Below, one piece after another: positions 35,167 to 44,224 of a stretch of DNA of 64,000 nucleotides. The position numbers and the translations under genes were made by a program. The DNA comes from Marinibacterium sp050389775 (GTDB lineage: Bacteria; Pseudomonadota; Alphaproteobacteria; Rhodobacterales; Rhodobacteraceae), in the NCBI RefSeq assembly GCF_050389775.1, contig NZ_CP177147.1, forward strand, positions 85,363-149,362. Reading direction: 5' to 3'. Positions within the stretch are counted from its first letter, which is position 1. Each line of letters opens with the position of its first letter. The notes under the pieces were generated by a model that worked only from the letters and a program-made list of their open reading frames with translations, made no database searches and was not told where the DNA came from.

Positions 35167-36300
35167 TCAGGCCGGCGCGCGGCCCGTGACCCGGCGGGCC
35201 AGTTCGGCGCCCAGCCGGTCGCAATCGTCGGCCGTGGTCACGTTGCCCGGCGACAGGCGCAGCACCTGCCCCCGCGCATCGGTGAACAGCCCCGCCGCGC
35301 GCAGCTCATCCACCAGCGCCCCGGCCGCGATCCGCTCGGGCAGGCGCAGCATGACGCTGCCGCCCCGGGCCTCGGCCCCGGCCGGCGACACCAGCTCCAG
35401 CCCCGCCCCCTGCACCGCCGCGACCAGCCGGCCGGTCAGCGCCGCATTCTCCGCGGCCAGCGCCTCGACGCCCCGACCCAGCACGTAGTCCAGCCCGCAC
35501 AGGCTGGCCACGGCGGGCAGCACGCTGGGCGTGCCATTGCCGAACCGCCGGGCATCGGGCGCCAGGGCAAACCCGTCGAGATCCCAGTTGAACGGGTTCT
35601 CCTGCGAGAACCAGCCCCGGAACTCGGGCTGGCACAGGTCGATCAGCGCGGGCCGGGCGTGCAGCACCGCCGCACCGCTGACCCCGCACAGCCATTTCAG
35701 CGAAGAGCCGACCGAGAAATCAGCGCCGACGGCCGCGACATCATAGGGCCGGATGCCCACGCCCTGGGTGATGTCCACGCCGACAAGGCTGCCCATCGCG
35801 CGCCCATGGGCGACCAGCCGGGCCACGTCGGACCGGTGCGAGGCCGTCGAGGTCACCCAGGTCAGCACGGCCAGGCGCACGTCGCCGTCCCAGGCGTCCA
35901 ACATGCGATCGTCCGAGACGTATCCCCGGCCCGGTCCGGCCGCGACGGTCACCAGCGTGCCGCCCATCCGGGCCACGGCCTCGGCCAGCAGGAAATGCAG
36001 CGAGGGGAAGCAATCGGCGGCGATCAGCACCTTGCCGCCGCGCAGATAGCCCTGCGGCAGGCCGCGCAGCACGGAATAGAGCGCGCCGGTGACGCTTTCG
36101 GCCTGGGCCAGGCTGCCCGGAGCCGCGCCGATAACACGGGCCCAGCGGGCCAGGAAATCACCCTGAAGCGCCAGGGCCGAGGGCCATTGACCATCATCCA
36201 TCGCCGACCAGCCGGTGGCGAAACGGGACAGGGCCGTGGCCATGGCGGCCTCTTTGCCCTCGAAGCAACCGATTGAATGATAGAGGAAATACCCTGACAT
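35167..36300 (-). CDS. Kynureninase-like class V PLP-dependent enzyme
   Basis: 377 aa fold-type I enzyme. The PLP lysine is in SVGSSLKWLCGVSG, preceded by DITQGVGIRPYDVAAVGADF, and followed by the GWFSQENPFNWD and RRFGNGTPSVLPAVASL blocks. These blocks have the order and spacing seen in bacterial kynureninase (Lys-loop, GWF block, G-T-P-substrate block), so the protein is kynureninase-like. It is a little shorter than typical kynureninase (about 410 aa). If it cleaves kynurenine it would make anthranilate, the input of the 2-aminobenzoyl-CoA pathway. A cysteine-desulfurase or aminotransferase activity is the alternative. Transcribed alone, with TTTGATC repeats upstream. Confidence 0.75.
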   Translation of the reverse strand: MSGYFLYHSIGCFEGKEAAMATALSRFATGWSAMDDGQWPSALALQGDFLARWARVIGAAPGSLAQAESVTGALYSVLRGLPQGYLRGGKVLIAADCFPSLHFLLAEAVARMGGTLVTVAAGPGRGYVSDDRMLDAWDGDVRLAVLTWVTSTASHRSDVARLVAHGRAMGSLVGVDITQGVGIRPYDVAAVGADFSVGSSLKWLCGVSGAAVLHARPALIDLCQPEFRGWFSQENPFNWDLDGFALAPDARRFGNGTPSVLPAVASLCGLDYVLGRGVEALAAENAALTGRLVAAVQGAGLELVSPAGAEARGGSVMLRLPERIAAGALVDELRAAGLFTDARGQVLRLSPGNVTTADDCDRLGAELARRVTGRAPA

Positions 36301-36410
36301 GCGCGCTCCGCTTCCGGCCCGGGGCACGGCAGGGACACCCCTTTGGGCCGCGCCATGCCCCGCGAGACATTGCTTTAGATATGAAATATCGGCCCGGATG
36401 AGAAGCGCTT

Positions 36411-36428
36411 TTTGATCCTTTGATCGAA
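36411..36428. promoter_or_regulatory. TTTGATC direct repeats upstream of kynureninase-like gene
   Basis: TTTGATCCTTTGATCGAA has two TTTGATC half-sites 8 bp apart; the second with its flank, TTTGATCGAA, is one mismatch from the palindrome at 11574 and 34875. It lies 110 bp before the gene at 36300, between it and the CocE stop at 36439. Confidence 0.5.
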
Positions 36429-36438
36429 TGGGGGCCGC

Positions 36439-38082
36439 TCAGCCCCCCTGCCCTGACGGAACAACCGGCAGGGTCAGCCGCCCGCCATGCACCACCTGGC
36501 GCGCCGGGCGCATGTCGCCGGGGCCGGCCAGCGCCGGGGCGACACCCGATTGCGGGTTGCGGTCGAAACGCGGGAAATTCGACGAGGCCACCTGCAGGCG
36601 GATGCGCGATCCCCGGGCAAAGACATGGGCCAGGTGGCCCAGCCGCACGTCGACCGAGCCCGCCGCGCCATCGACCCGCTGGATGCCATCGACCAGCCCC
36701 AGGCTGCGGCCATCGGGCAGCACTTCGCAGAGCCGCGCGGTCCAGTCGGTCGAGGGCGCGTCGGTGGCGGCCTGCAAGGACAGGCGCACCGGCCCGGTGA
36801 TCTCGGTGGCCTCGGGCAGCGGGTCCGAGGTGAAGCACAGCACATCGGCCCGGGCCTCGACGGCCTGTTGGTCACGCACGCCCGAATTGCGCCCGACCAG
36901 GAGGCCGGGCAGGAAGGTTGCCCCCCCGGTGGTGGGCACCGGGTCCAGCGGATCGGCGACATACGCCCGCGGCGGGCTGGTGCCCGGCCGTTCGGCCAGG
37001 GCCGGCCCGTCGAGATGCAGCACCATCGGCCGGGTGCCGGGCAGCGGCCAGGCCCCGGCGCTGCGCCAATCGTTGGTGCCGGTGCGGAAGTAGCGCACCA
37101 GCGGCGCGTCCGGCCCGCCCCGGAAGACATGGTCGAAGAAATCCAGCTGGGCGTCGGACAGGAAGGCCGTCGAGGCGGCGTAGCCATGCCATTGCTCGCC
37201 CTGCCAGTCCTTGGGGTTGCCATGCGACCAGGGCCCCAGGATCAGCCGGTCCCGGCCCAACCCGCGGGCCAGGGCGGTTTCGAACAGCTCGACCGATCCT
37301 TCGACGAAGATGTCGTTGATGCCCGCGGTCACCAGCATGGCCACCGGGCTTTGCGACAGGGCATCGAGATGCTCTCGGTCCCCCCCTGCCCCGGCGGCGC
37401 GGGCGGCGTCCATCCAGCCGCGCAGGTAGGGCGCCAGGTCGAACAGGTCGTCCCCGGCCAGCGGCAGGGCGGCAAAGGCCGCCTGGGGATCGGCCTGCAT
37501 GCGGGCCAGAAGGGCGGCCAGTTCGCCCGCCCGGTCCGGCCCCAGCACCGCCGCCCGGCGATCCAGGTCGGGGCCGGCCAGGGCCTCGATCACCCACAGC
37601 AGGACAAAGCCCAGTTCCAGCGCCCCGCCGCGCCAGGTCCAGGTCTCGCCATGGCGCGCGGTGGTCAGCTGGGGCGCGATGGCCATCAGTCCTTCGGGCC
37701 GGGCGATGGCCGCCAGGATCTGGGTGGCCCCCACGTAGGACGCGCCGAACATGCCGACCCGCCCGTCGCAGAACCCCTGCCCGCGCAGCCAGGCGATGGT
37801 GTCGGCCCCGTCGGCGGCCTCGTGGACGAAGGGCGTGAAATCGCCGTCGGAGGCAAAACGCCCGCGGGTGTCCTGCACGACGATGGCATAGCCCCGGCGC
37901 AGGGCGGCCTGGTATTCCAGGGCGGAGATGTATTGCGCGCCGTGCACGTCCTCGCGCCGGTAGGGCGTGCGTTGCAGCAGGACCGGCCAGGGGCCGTCGC
38001 CGTCGGGCAGCCAGATGTCGGCGCGCAGGGTGCAGCCATCGCGCATGGCAATGGCGACGCCGTCTTCGATGGTAAAGGTCAT
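36439..38082 (-). CDS. CocE/NonD-family hydrolase
   Basis: 547 aa. N-terminal alpha/beta hydrolase with the nucleophile elbow MFGASYVGATQ (Ser), and a C-terminal jelly-roll domain (X-Pro peptidase C-terminal type; RIRLQVASSNFPRFDRNPQSG). Known relatives include cocaine esterase and X-Pro dipeptidyl peptidase-like acylases; substrates are esters or acyl-peptides. It starts 3 bp after the RbsC stop, so it belongs to the sugar operon, which is unusual. No signal peptide. A deacylase for an acylated sugar is a possible role. Confidence 0.87.
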   Translation of the reverse strand: MTFTIEDGVAIAMRDGCTLRADIWLPDGDGPWPVLLQRTPYRREDVHGAQYISALEYQAALRRGYAIVVQDTRGRFASDGDFTPFVHEAADGADTIAWLRGQGFCDGRVGMFGASYVGATQILAAIARPEGLMAIAPQLTTARHGETWTWRGGALELGFVLLWVIEALAGPDLDRRAAVLGPDRAGELAALLARMQADPQAAFAALPLAGDDLFDLAPYLRGWMDAARAAGAGGDREHLDALSQSPVAMLVTAGINDIFVEGSVELFETALARGLGRDRLILGPWSHGNPKDWQGEQWHGYAASTAFLSDAQLDFFDHVFRGGPDAPLVRYFRTGTNDWRSAGAWPLPGTRPMVLHLDGPALAERPGTSPPRAYVADPLDPVPTTGGATFLPGLLVGRNSGVRDQQAVEARADVLCFTSDPLPEATEITGPVRLSLQAATDAPSTDWTARLCEVLPDGRSLGLVDGIQRVDGAAGSVDVRLGHLAHVFARGSRIRLQVASSNFPRFDRNPQSGVAPALAGPGDMRPARQVVHGGRLTLPVVPSGQGG

Positions 38083-38085
38083 GGC

Positions 38086-39060
38086 CTAGCCCCGGATGAA
38101 CCGCTGGCGCACCTGGTCGAAGGACACCGCCAGGATCAGCAGCGTGCCGGCGGCCACCTGCTGCCAGGTCGAATTGACGTTCATCAGGGTCATGCCGTTG
38201 TTCAGCACCCCGACGATCAACAGGCCCAGCACGGTGCCGAACATCGAGCCCACGCCGCCCTTCAGGGTCGTGCCGCCCAGGATGATGGCCGTGATGACGG
38301 CCAGTTCTAGCCCGACCCCGGTGGTGCCCGATGTCGAGCCCAGCTGCGAGGCCGAGACCAGGCCGGTCAGGGCCATGCACAGGCCCGAGATCATGAAGCC
38401 CAGGAACAGCGTGCGCCGGGTGCGGATGCCGACCAGCCGGGCGGCGGTGTCATTGGCGCCGATGGCATAGATCGTCCGGCCAAAGACCGTGCGCGCCAGA
38501 AGGATGCCGACGACCACGGCGACCAGCACGAAAAGCAGCGTGGCCAGCGGGATGTCGAACACCGGCCGGGCGATGGCCCAGTCGAACCCGGTGACCCGCA
38601 CGCTGGACGCGCCGCCGATCGACAGCACCAGCCCGCGGAAGATGGCCAGCGTGCCCAGCGTGGTGATCAGGGCGTTGACCCCGACCACCGTGACCAGGAA
38701 CCCGTTGAGCATGCCGATGCCCAGCCCCGTGGCCAGGGCCACCAGGATGCCCGCCGGAATGCCCCAGGCATTGGCCGCCAGGGCGAACATGAGCGCGACA
38801 AAGGCCATGCCGCTGCCGACCGACAGGTCGAACTGGCCGCCGATCAGCAGGATGGTCCCTCCGGCGGCCAGGATGCCGGTGATCGACATGGCCGTGAAGA
38901 TGTTCACCCAGTTGGCCCAGGTCAGGAAGTACGGCGATTGCAGGGTGAAGAAGCCGACTTCGAGCGCCAGGAACAGGATCAGCGCCGCGCTTTCGGGCAG
39001 GGTTATGCGGCGTTTGTCGCGCATGGGCAGGCCCTCGGCTGTTTCGGTCTGGTCAGGCAT
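38086..39060 (-). CDS. Ribose-type ABC transporter permease (RbsC)
   Basis: 324 aa, about eight to ten membrane helices. Motifs ILAAGGTILLIGGQFDLSVGS and GIGMLNGFLVTVVGVNALITTLGTLAI are those of the RbsC/BPD_transp_2 family. Start at 39060 with GGAGGAGG upstream; it overlaps the end of the ATPase gene (ATGCCTGA). Partner of the ATPase and the binding protein in the operon. Confidence 0.92.
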   Translation of the reverse strand: MPDQTETAEGLPMRDKRRITLPESAALILFLALEVGFFTLQSPYFLTWANWVNIFTAMSITGILAAGGTILLIGGQFDLSVGSGMAFVALMFALAANAWGIPAGILVALATGLGIGMLNGFLVTVVGVNALITTLGTLAIFRGLVLSIGGASSVRVTGFDWAIARPVFDIPLATLLFVLVAVVVGILLARTVFGRTIYAIGANDTAARLVGIRTRRTLFLGFMISGLCMALTGLVSASQLGSTSGTTGVGLELAVITAIILGGTTLKGGVGSMFGTVLGLLIVGVLNNGMTLMNVNSTWQQVAAGTLLILAVSFDQVRQRFIRG

Positions 39061-40618
39061 GGGGGGTTCCTCCTCCGGCCACCCGCGTCAGGTTGGCCAC
39101 CGTGATCTCGTCCTGCGGCAGATGCGCCACTACGCGCCCGCGCACCATGACGACCGCCCGGGTCGCGGCATGGCTGATGTCCTCGTAATCGGACGAGGCG
39201 ATCAGGATGCCATGGCCCTCGCGGGCCAGGCTGCGCAGGATCGCATAGATTTCCTCGCGCGCGCCGACATCGACGCCGCGTGTGGGTTCGACCAGCAACA
39301 GCAGGCGCGACCCGTTTTCCAGCCAGCGGCCCAGCATGACCTTCTGCTGGTTGCCTCCCGACAGGGCAGTGATCAGCTCGGCCCCGTCGGCGCGCGAGCG
39401 GACCTTGAGCGCCCGGTGCCAATTGGCAAAGGCCGTGGTTTCCGCCCTGCGCGAGATCACCCCGCGACGGGCCAGCCGCGACCAGCTGGGCACGGCCAGG
39501 TTCTCGGCCGTGCTGCGCGGGCCAAAGATGCCCTCGGTCTTGCGTTCCGGCGGCAGGAAGCCGATGCCCCGGGCGATGGCCTCGGCGGGATGGGCAAAGG
39601 ACACCTCTTCGCCGTCCAGCCGGATGCTGCCGGACCGGTGCGGCTCGGCCCCGAAGAGCGCCGCGGCACATTCCGGCACGCCCGATCCGATCTTGCCGTA
39701 AAGGCCCACGATCTCGCCCGGGGCGACATCGAGATCGACATCGGCAAAGGCGGCCCCGGTCAGCCCGCGCACGGCGATCAGCGGCGGCGTGCCGGTGGCC
39801 CCGAACCGATAGGCATCCCCGTCGCGCGACAATTCCCGGCCGACCATGGCGGTCACGACCTGCGGCTGGTCGACGGTATCGACATCGGCATCCAGCGCCA
39901 CCCGCCCGTCGCGCAGCACGCAGACCCGGTCGGCAATCTCGAAGACCTCATCGAGCCGGTGGGTGATATAGAGGATCGCGATCCCCTGCCCTTTCATGTG
40001 GGCGATCAGCTCGAACAGGCGCCGTGTCTCTGCATCCGACAGCGCGGCGGTCGGCTCGTCGAAGATCACGCAGCGCGAGGTGCCGATGGTCGCCCGGGCG
40101 ATCTCGATGATCTGGCGTTCACCCAGCCGCAGCGACCCGACCCGCGCCTCCAGCGGGATATCGGCCCCCAGCGCATCCAGCGCCGCCCGGGCGGCCCGGC
40201 GCATGGCCCCGCGCGACACAAAACCCCAGCGGTTGGGCAGGGCGCCCAGGGTGATGTTCTCGGCCACGCTCAGCGGCGGGGCATCGGCGATTTCCTGGGC
40301 GATCAGGCGGATGCCCGCGGCCCGGGCCTGGCCCACCGACCGCAGCGGCCCGGCCGTGCCGTCGATCGCGATGCGGCCAGCGTCGGGCTGATGATCGCCG
40401 GCCAGGATGCGCACGAAGGTCGACTTGCCCGCCCCGTTCTCGCCCAGCAGGGCGGTCACGGATCCGGCGGGCAGGTCGAGATCCACGCCATGCAGCACCT
40501 TGACCGGGCCAAAGGACTTGCGGATGCCGCGCACCGACAGGAAGGGCGGTGTGGCACCGCTGCCATCGGGCGGACCGGGGGGCTGCATGGCGGGATCGGT
40601 CACGGCGTCGCTCAGCAC
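39053..40618 (-). CDS. Ribose-type ABC transporter ATPase (RbsA)
   Basis: About 521 aa with two nucleotide-binding domains. The first has Walker A GENGAGKST, LRLGERQ and VIFDEPTAALS; the second lacks a full Walker A (GLYGKIGSGV) but has LSGGNQQK and LVEPTRGVDV. This is the usual asymmetry of RbsA/MglA. Start is taken as GTG at 40618, overlapping the binding-protein stop, with GGAAAC upstream; GTG at 40603 or ATG at 40588 are possible. Confidence 0.9.
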   Translation of the reverse strand: MLSDAVTDPAMQPPGPPDGSGATPPFLSVRGIRKSFGPVKVLHGVDLDLPAGSVTALLGENGAGKSTFVRILAGDHQPDAGRIAIDGTAGPLRSVGQARAAGIRLIAQEIADAPPLSVAENITLGALPNRWGFVSRGAMRRAARAALDALGADIPLEARVGSLRLGERQIIEIARATIGTSRCVIFDEPTAALSDAETRRLFELIAHMKGQGIAILYITHRLDEVFEIADRVCVLRDGRVALDADVDTVDQPQVVTAMVGRELSRDGDAYRFGATGTPPLIAVRGLTGAAFADVDLDVAPGEIVGLYGKIGSGVPECAAALFGAEPHRSGSIRLDGEEVSFAHPAEAIARGIGFLPPERKTEGIFGPRSTAENLAVPSWSRLARRGVISRRAETTAFANWHRALKVRSRADGAELITALSGGNQQKVMLGRWLENGSRLLLLVEPTRGVDVGAREEIYAILRSLAREGHGILIASSDYEDISHAATRAVVMVRGRVVAHLPQDEITVANLTRVAGGGTPHA

Positions 40619-41640
40619 GAGGTTTCCGGGTAGAACTCGGTCATGTTGGCCGGGGTCAGCACCTCGTGCGGCACCAGGATTTCCGGCGCGATGCCGTCCC
40701 CCTTGATGGCCTCGATGAGCGCCGGCAGGATCAGCAGGGCGTATTTCTCGGGGAAATAGGCGGCCGTGGCCACGAAGCCCGGGGCCGACCAGATCTGGCA
40801 ATTGCCCGGATCGAAATTCTGCACGCCGAGGTAGAGATCATCGGTGCGGCCCTGGCTGCGCGCGGCGGCCAGCGCGCCGGTCACGACATCCTCGTTGATG
40901 CCCACGACGATGACCTTGTCGGCCCCCGGCAGGGCGGTCAGCGTGTCGGTCATCTGGCGCTGCGCCGTGTCGGCCTGGCCCCCGGCCCCGGTGTCGATGA
41001 TGCGTTCCATCTTCACCGGCCCGCAGACCGCTTCGAACCCTTCGCGCATGCCATCCATCCGCAGGTCGTTGACCACGCCCACGGCCAGGCTTTCCAGCGA
41101 CACCCAGGCATCGTGTTCGCAGTCGAAGTTTTCCTTGAAATACCGCCCCAGCTCGTGGCCGACGATCTGCCCGGCATAGGCATTGGCCGCGCCGACAAAG
41201 GCCGTCTGGCAGGGCTGTTGTTCGATGTCGATGGCAATGACCGGCACCTGCGGCCCCTCGGCGCAGATGTTGGCCGCCGCCGCCGCATCGGCCTGGAAGG
41301 TCACCAGCCCGTCGACATCGCGGGTGCGGAACTGGCGGGCGCAATTCAGCGCTTCGGCCGCGTTCAGCTTGCTGTCGCAGGTGATCAGCTCGACCCCGGC
41401 CTCGGCGGCGGCTTCCTCCATGCCGCGCTGCAGGGCCTCGGGGAAGGGCACGCCCAGGGCCAGCTGGGTGAAGCCGATGGTCAGCCCCTCGCCACTGCCC
41501 GCCGCGACGGGTTCAAAGGCGGCCACGGCCTCGGGGGCCTTGGGCATGTCCTGGGCCATGGCGGCCAGGGGCGCCGTGCCGGCCAGCAGCAGGGCTGGAA
41601 GGCCGGTCAGGGCGCGGCGCGTTTTCGTCAGTTCGGGCAT
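40612..41640 (-). CDS. Ribose-type ABC transporter substrate-binding protein (RbsB-like)
   Basis: 342 aa periplasmic binding protein with a signal peptide (LTGLPALLLAGTAPLAAMAQ, cleavage after about residue 29). The two-lobed sugar-binding fold is visible: GLTIGFTQLALGVPFPEALQRG, VDGLVTFQADA, VPVIAIDIEQ and GQADTAQRQM. GGAGGACC precedes the ATG. It lies between the isomerase-like gene and the ATPase. Substrate a pentose or deoxyhexose, if the neighbouring isomerase is a guide. Confidence 0.9.
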   Translation of the reverse strand: MPELTKTRRALTGLPALLLAGTAPLAAMAQDMPKAPEAVAAFEPVAAGSGEGLTIGFTQLALGVPFPEALQRGMEEAAAEAGVELITCDSKLNAAEALNCARQFRTRDVDGLVTFQADAAAAANICAEGPQVPVIAIDIEQQPCQTAFVGAANAYAGQIVGHELGRYFKENFDCEHDAWVSLESLAVGVVNDLRMDGMREGFEAVCGPVKMERIIDTGAGGQADTAQRQMTDTLTALPGADKVIVVGINEDVVTGALAAARSQGRTDDLYLGVQNFDPGNCQIWSAPGFVATAAYFPEKYALLILPALIEAIKGDGIAPEILVPHEVLTPANMTEFYPETSC

Positions 41641-41672
41641 GTTGGTCCTCCCTTGGTTCCGAACGTGGCGCG

Positions 41673-43121
41673 TCAGCAGACGCGCGTGACCTCCAAATTC
41701 AGGATGCGGGCCAGCTTTTCGATCCGGCCCGCCAGGTGGCCGACCCCGACGGCGCAATGATGCGCAGGGCCGGCCGCGTTCCAGGCCTCGGTGAAGGCCC
41801 GCGCGCCCACCGCGAAGCGGTAGCGGCTGTTGGTATTGCCGATTTCCAGGATCGGCCCCGGCACGCTGTCGCCTTCGGCCACCAGCAGGCTGACCCGCCC
41901 GGCCCGTTCGACGACGGACAACAGGGTCACCGGCCCGTGGCGCACCGACATCTCGACGGACACTCCCCGCCCGACCTTGCCGTGGTAGACCTCCAGCGGG
42001 CGGACCTTGGTCCGGCCCTGGGCCAGCCCGGTATGGCCCGGCCCGTCATGGCCCATCAGCACGACATCATCGGCATAGTCGATGGCGTAATACTCGGTGA
42101 ACGAGCCGCCCGCCCCGAAGGCATCCATGATCTTCATGGCCTGGGCGTTCTTGATCTCGTATTCGCCGGCCACCGGCACGCCGTCGCCGGTCAGCATCGA
42201 ACAGCCCAGGATGACCGAGGCAATGATGTCCTCGTGGGCATGGCCGGGCACCGAGTGGAAGAAATAGGCCATCGCGCCCAGCCCGCGGCTGTCGACCAGT
42301 TCGAAGAGCGCGGCGGCGGTGCGCGCCGCCCGGTCCAGCTCGGCCGGGTCGCAATCGGGCTGGATATCGAATTCGGCCTCGATCCGCGCCCGGGCCCGGG
42401 CCACGGCGGCGTCGGGCAGGGCCGCGCGGATGGCGGCCAGCTCGTCCATTTCGACATGTTCGAACACCGTGCCAAAGGCCGCCGACTGGGCGGTCAGGTC
42501 GGAATAGATGTCGAGCATGCCATTGTAGTAATGGCCCATCACGCCCATCCGGCAATGTTCCATCACATGGGCCACGCGGGCGGCTTCGATCCAGTCCTCG
42601 ATCTCGGCACCGGCGGTGGCATCGCCGGTCAGCACGCCGGTCACCTGGTGCACGGCAATGCCCGAACGGGCAAAGACATTGGCGATCTCGGGCACCGGGC
42701 AGGCGCCGCAATTGGCCAGCCAGGCCCCGGTCATGCGCGTCCGGTCGCCCAGGGCGTTGAAGGCGGCGTAATCGATCGCCGCGACCGGCTGCAGGTTGAG
42801 GATGATCACCGGCACCCGGGCCCGGCGCACGGCCGGCAGAACGGTCGACGACAGCGCATAGGTCGTGACATGCAGGAAGATGATGTCGACATCGGCCTCG
42901 CGAAAGCGGTGCCCGGCCTCGACCCCGGCATCCACCCCGTCGACCAGGCCCAGGTTGATCACCTCGACCCCCGGCCGGGCCAGCTTGGCCTCGACCTCGG
43001 CGACATAACCCTGCAACTGGGCCTGCAACCCGTCGAACTGCGGCCAATAGGCCGCCAGCCCGATCCCGAACAGCCCGACGCGCAGCGTCCGGGCGGTGGT
43101 CTGCCCTGCATCCAGCGCCAT
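41673..43121 (-). CDS. L-fucose/L-arabinose isomerase-family protein
   Basis: 482 aa. The N-terminal Rossmann-like domain (RVGLFGIGLAAYWPQFDGLQ) and the C-terminal catalytic-style region with GEYEIKNAQAMKIM, SFTEYYAIDYADDVVLMGHD and GPGH supply the acidic and His metal ligands of the AraA/FucI fold. GGAAAG lies ahead of the ATG at 43121. It is the first gene of the sugar operon, divergent from AraC. Aldose-ketose isomerisation of a pentose or 6-deoxyhexose is likely; exact sugar unknown. Confidence 0.85.
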   Translation of the reverse strand: MALDAGQTTARTLRVGLFGIGLAAYWPQFDGLQAQLQGYVAEVEAKLARPGVEVINLGLVDGVDAGVEAGHRFREADVDIIFLHVTTYALSSTVLPAVRRARVPVIILNLQPVAAIDYAAFNALGDRTRMTGAWLANCGACPVPEIANVFARSGIAVHQVTGVLTGDATAGAEIEDWIEAARVAHVMEHCRMGVMGHYYNGMLDIYSDLTAQSAAFGTVFEHVEMDELAAIRAALPDAAVARARARIEAEFDIQPDCDPAELDRAARTAAALFELVDSRGLGAMAYFFHSVPGHAHEDIIASVILGCSMLTGDGVPVAGEYEIKNAQAMKIMDAFGAGGSFTEYYAIDYADDVVLMGHDGPGHTGLAQGRTKVRPLEVYHGKVGRGVSVEMSVRHGPVTLLSVVERAGRVSLLVAEGDSVPGPILEIGNTNSRYRFAVGARAFTEAWNAAGPAHHCAVGVGHLAGRIEKLARILNLEVTRVC

Positions 43122-43258
43122 CTTTCCTCCCTTCCCGGCGCTCCCCGCCCCGGGCCTTGCGGATGCCCGGTACAGGGCATCCAAAAATTGATCCTCGCAG
43201 ACAGGCTATCACTCGATTTCGACGCTGCGTTGCAGTATCGTTTCCGGGAAATGATCTA
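43122..43258. promoter_or_regulatory. Divergent promoter region, isomerase/AraC
   Basis: This 137-bp gap carries the start signals of the minus-strand sugar operon and of AraC. I see GATCCTCGCAGACAGGCTATC and a small inverted region, but no clear AraC half-site pair. AraC regulators often bind such regions. Confidence 0.35.
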
Positions 43259-44215
43259 ATGGATACAAATATTGATCACATGACGGGCCAGATTGCCCCG
43301 CAAGCGGCCGAGGCCGGCGATTACTTTGTCTACCTGCCCGAAAGCCGGCTGTGCCAAAGCTGGGGCTGCACCGCCCTGTCGACGGGCTTTACCCGCATTG
43401 CCGCCGGGTCCGATTACCCGCCGATGCGCCACCCCGACGACCACCATTTCGTCTGGGAGAAGGGCCGCACGCTGCAGGCCTATCAATTCGCGATGATCAC
43501 CGAAGGCCGTGGCCAGCTGGCCGCCGCGCCGGACATGGATGCCGAGCATGCGGTAGAGGCCGGAGACGTCATCCTGCTCTATCCCGGTGTCTGGCACCGG
43601 TTCGCCCCCGATCCGCGCAGCGGCTGGACCGAGAACTGGATCGAATGCACCGGCACGGCCTTTGACCGGGTGATGGAAATGGGCCTGTTCCCGATGTCGC
43701 CGCCGCTGTGGCACGGCGGGTCGCGGGTGGCCGAGATCTTTGCCCGCATCCACCGGCTCGCCCGCGAGGACGCGCTTGGCAACCAGCCGGCCCTGTCGAC
43801 GCTGGGCCTGCAGCTGCTGGCCGAGCTCTGCCAGTCGCGCCAGGCGCCCGAGCGCGGCCGGTCACGGCTGGTCGAACGGGCCCGGCGCATCCTGATGGAA
43901 ACCTCCGACCGGCCCAATGCGCTGGACCAGGTGGCCGAAGAGCTGGGCGTCAGCTATTCCACCCTGCGCCGGCTCTTCCGCGCCCAGACCGGCATGTCGC
44001 TGAAACGCTACCAGGACGAGGTGCGCATCCGCCGGGCCTGCGAGCTGCTGCGCTCGTCCGACCAGTCGGTCAAGGAAATCGCCGGGCTGCTGGGTTACAA
44101 CTCGCCCTATCATTTCTCGTCGCAATTCCGGAAGGCCACCGGGCTGGCGCCCTCGCTCTGGCGCCAGCGCAACGGGCCGGGCTGGCTGCCCCGGCCGCAG
44201 GACCCGGGGGAATGA
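43259..44215 (+). CDS. AraC-family transcriptional regulator
   Basis: 318 aa. Start at 43259; the longer frame is not supported. The N-terminal half is a cupin-type sugar-sensing domain (GDVILLYPGVWHRFAPD). The C-terminal half has two helix-turn-helix motifs, the first DQVAEELGVSYSTLRRLFRA, the second KEIAGLLGYNSPYHFSSQFRK. Divergent from the isomerase-Rbs operon; likely its activator, sensing the imported sugar. It is convergent with the TAXI transporter. Confidence 0.93.
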   Translation: MDTNIDHMTGQIAPQAAEAGDYFVYLPESRLCQSWGCTALSTGFTRIAAGSDYPPMRHPDDHHFVWEKGRTLQAYQFAMITEGRGQLAAAPDMDAEHAVEAGDVILLYPGVWHRFAPDPRSGWTENWIECTGTAFDRVMEMGLFPMSPPLWHGGSRVAEIFARIHRLAREDALGNQPALSTLGLQLLAELCQSRQAPERGRSRLVERARRILMETSDRPNALDQVAEELGVSYSTLRRLFRAQTGMSLKRYQDEVRIRRACELLRSSDQSVKEIAGLLGYNSPYHFSSQFRKATGLAPSLWRQRNGPGWLPRPQDPGE

Positions 44216-44224
44216 CCCCGCCGG

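Noticed and set aside
36487..38310. Plus-strand ORF (607 aa) opposite CocE
   Set aside because: Antisense to a gene with a clear hydrolase motif; composition is shadow-like.
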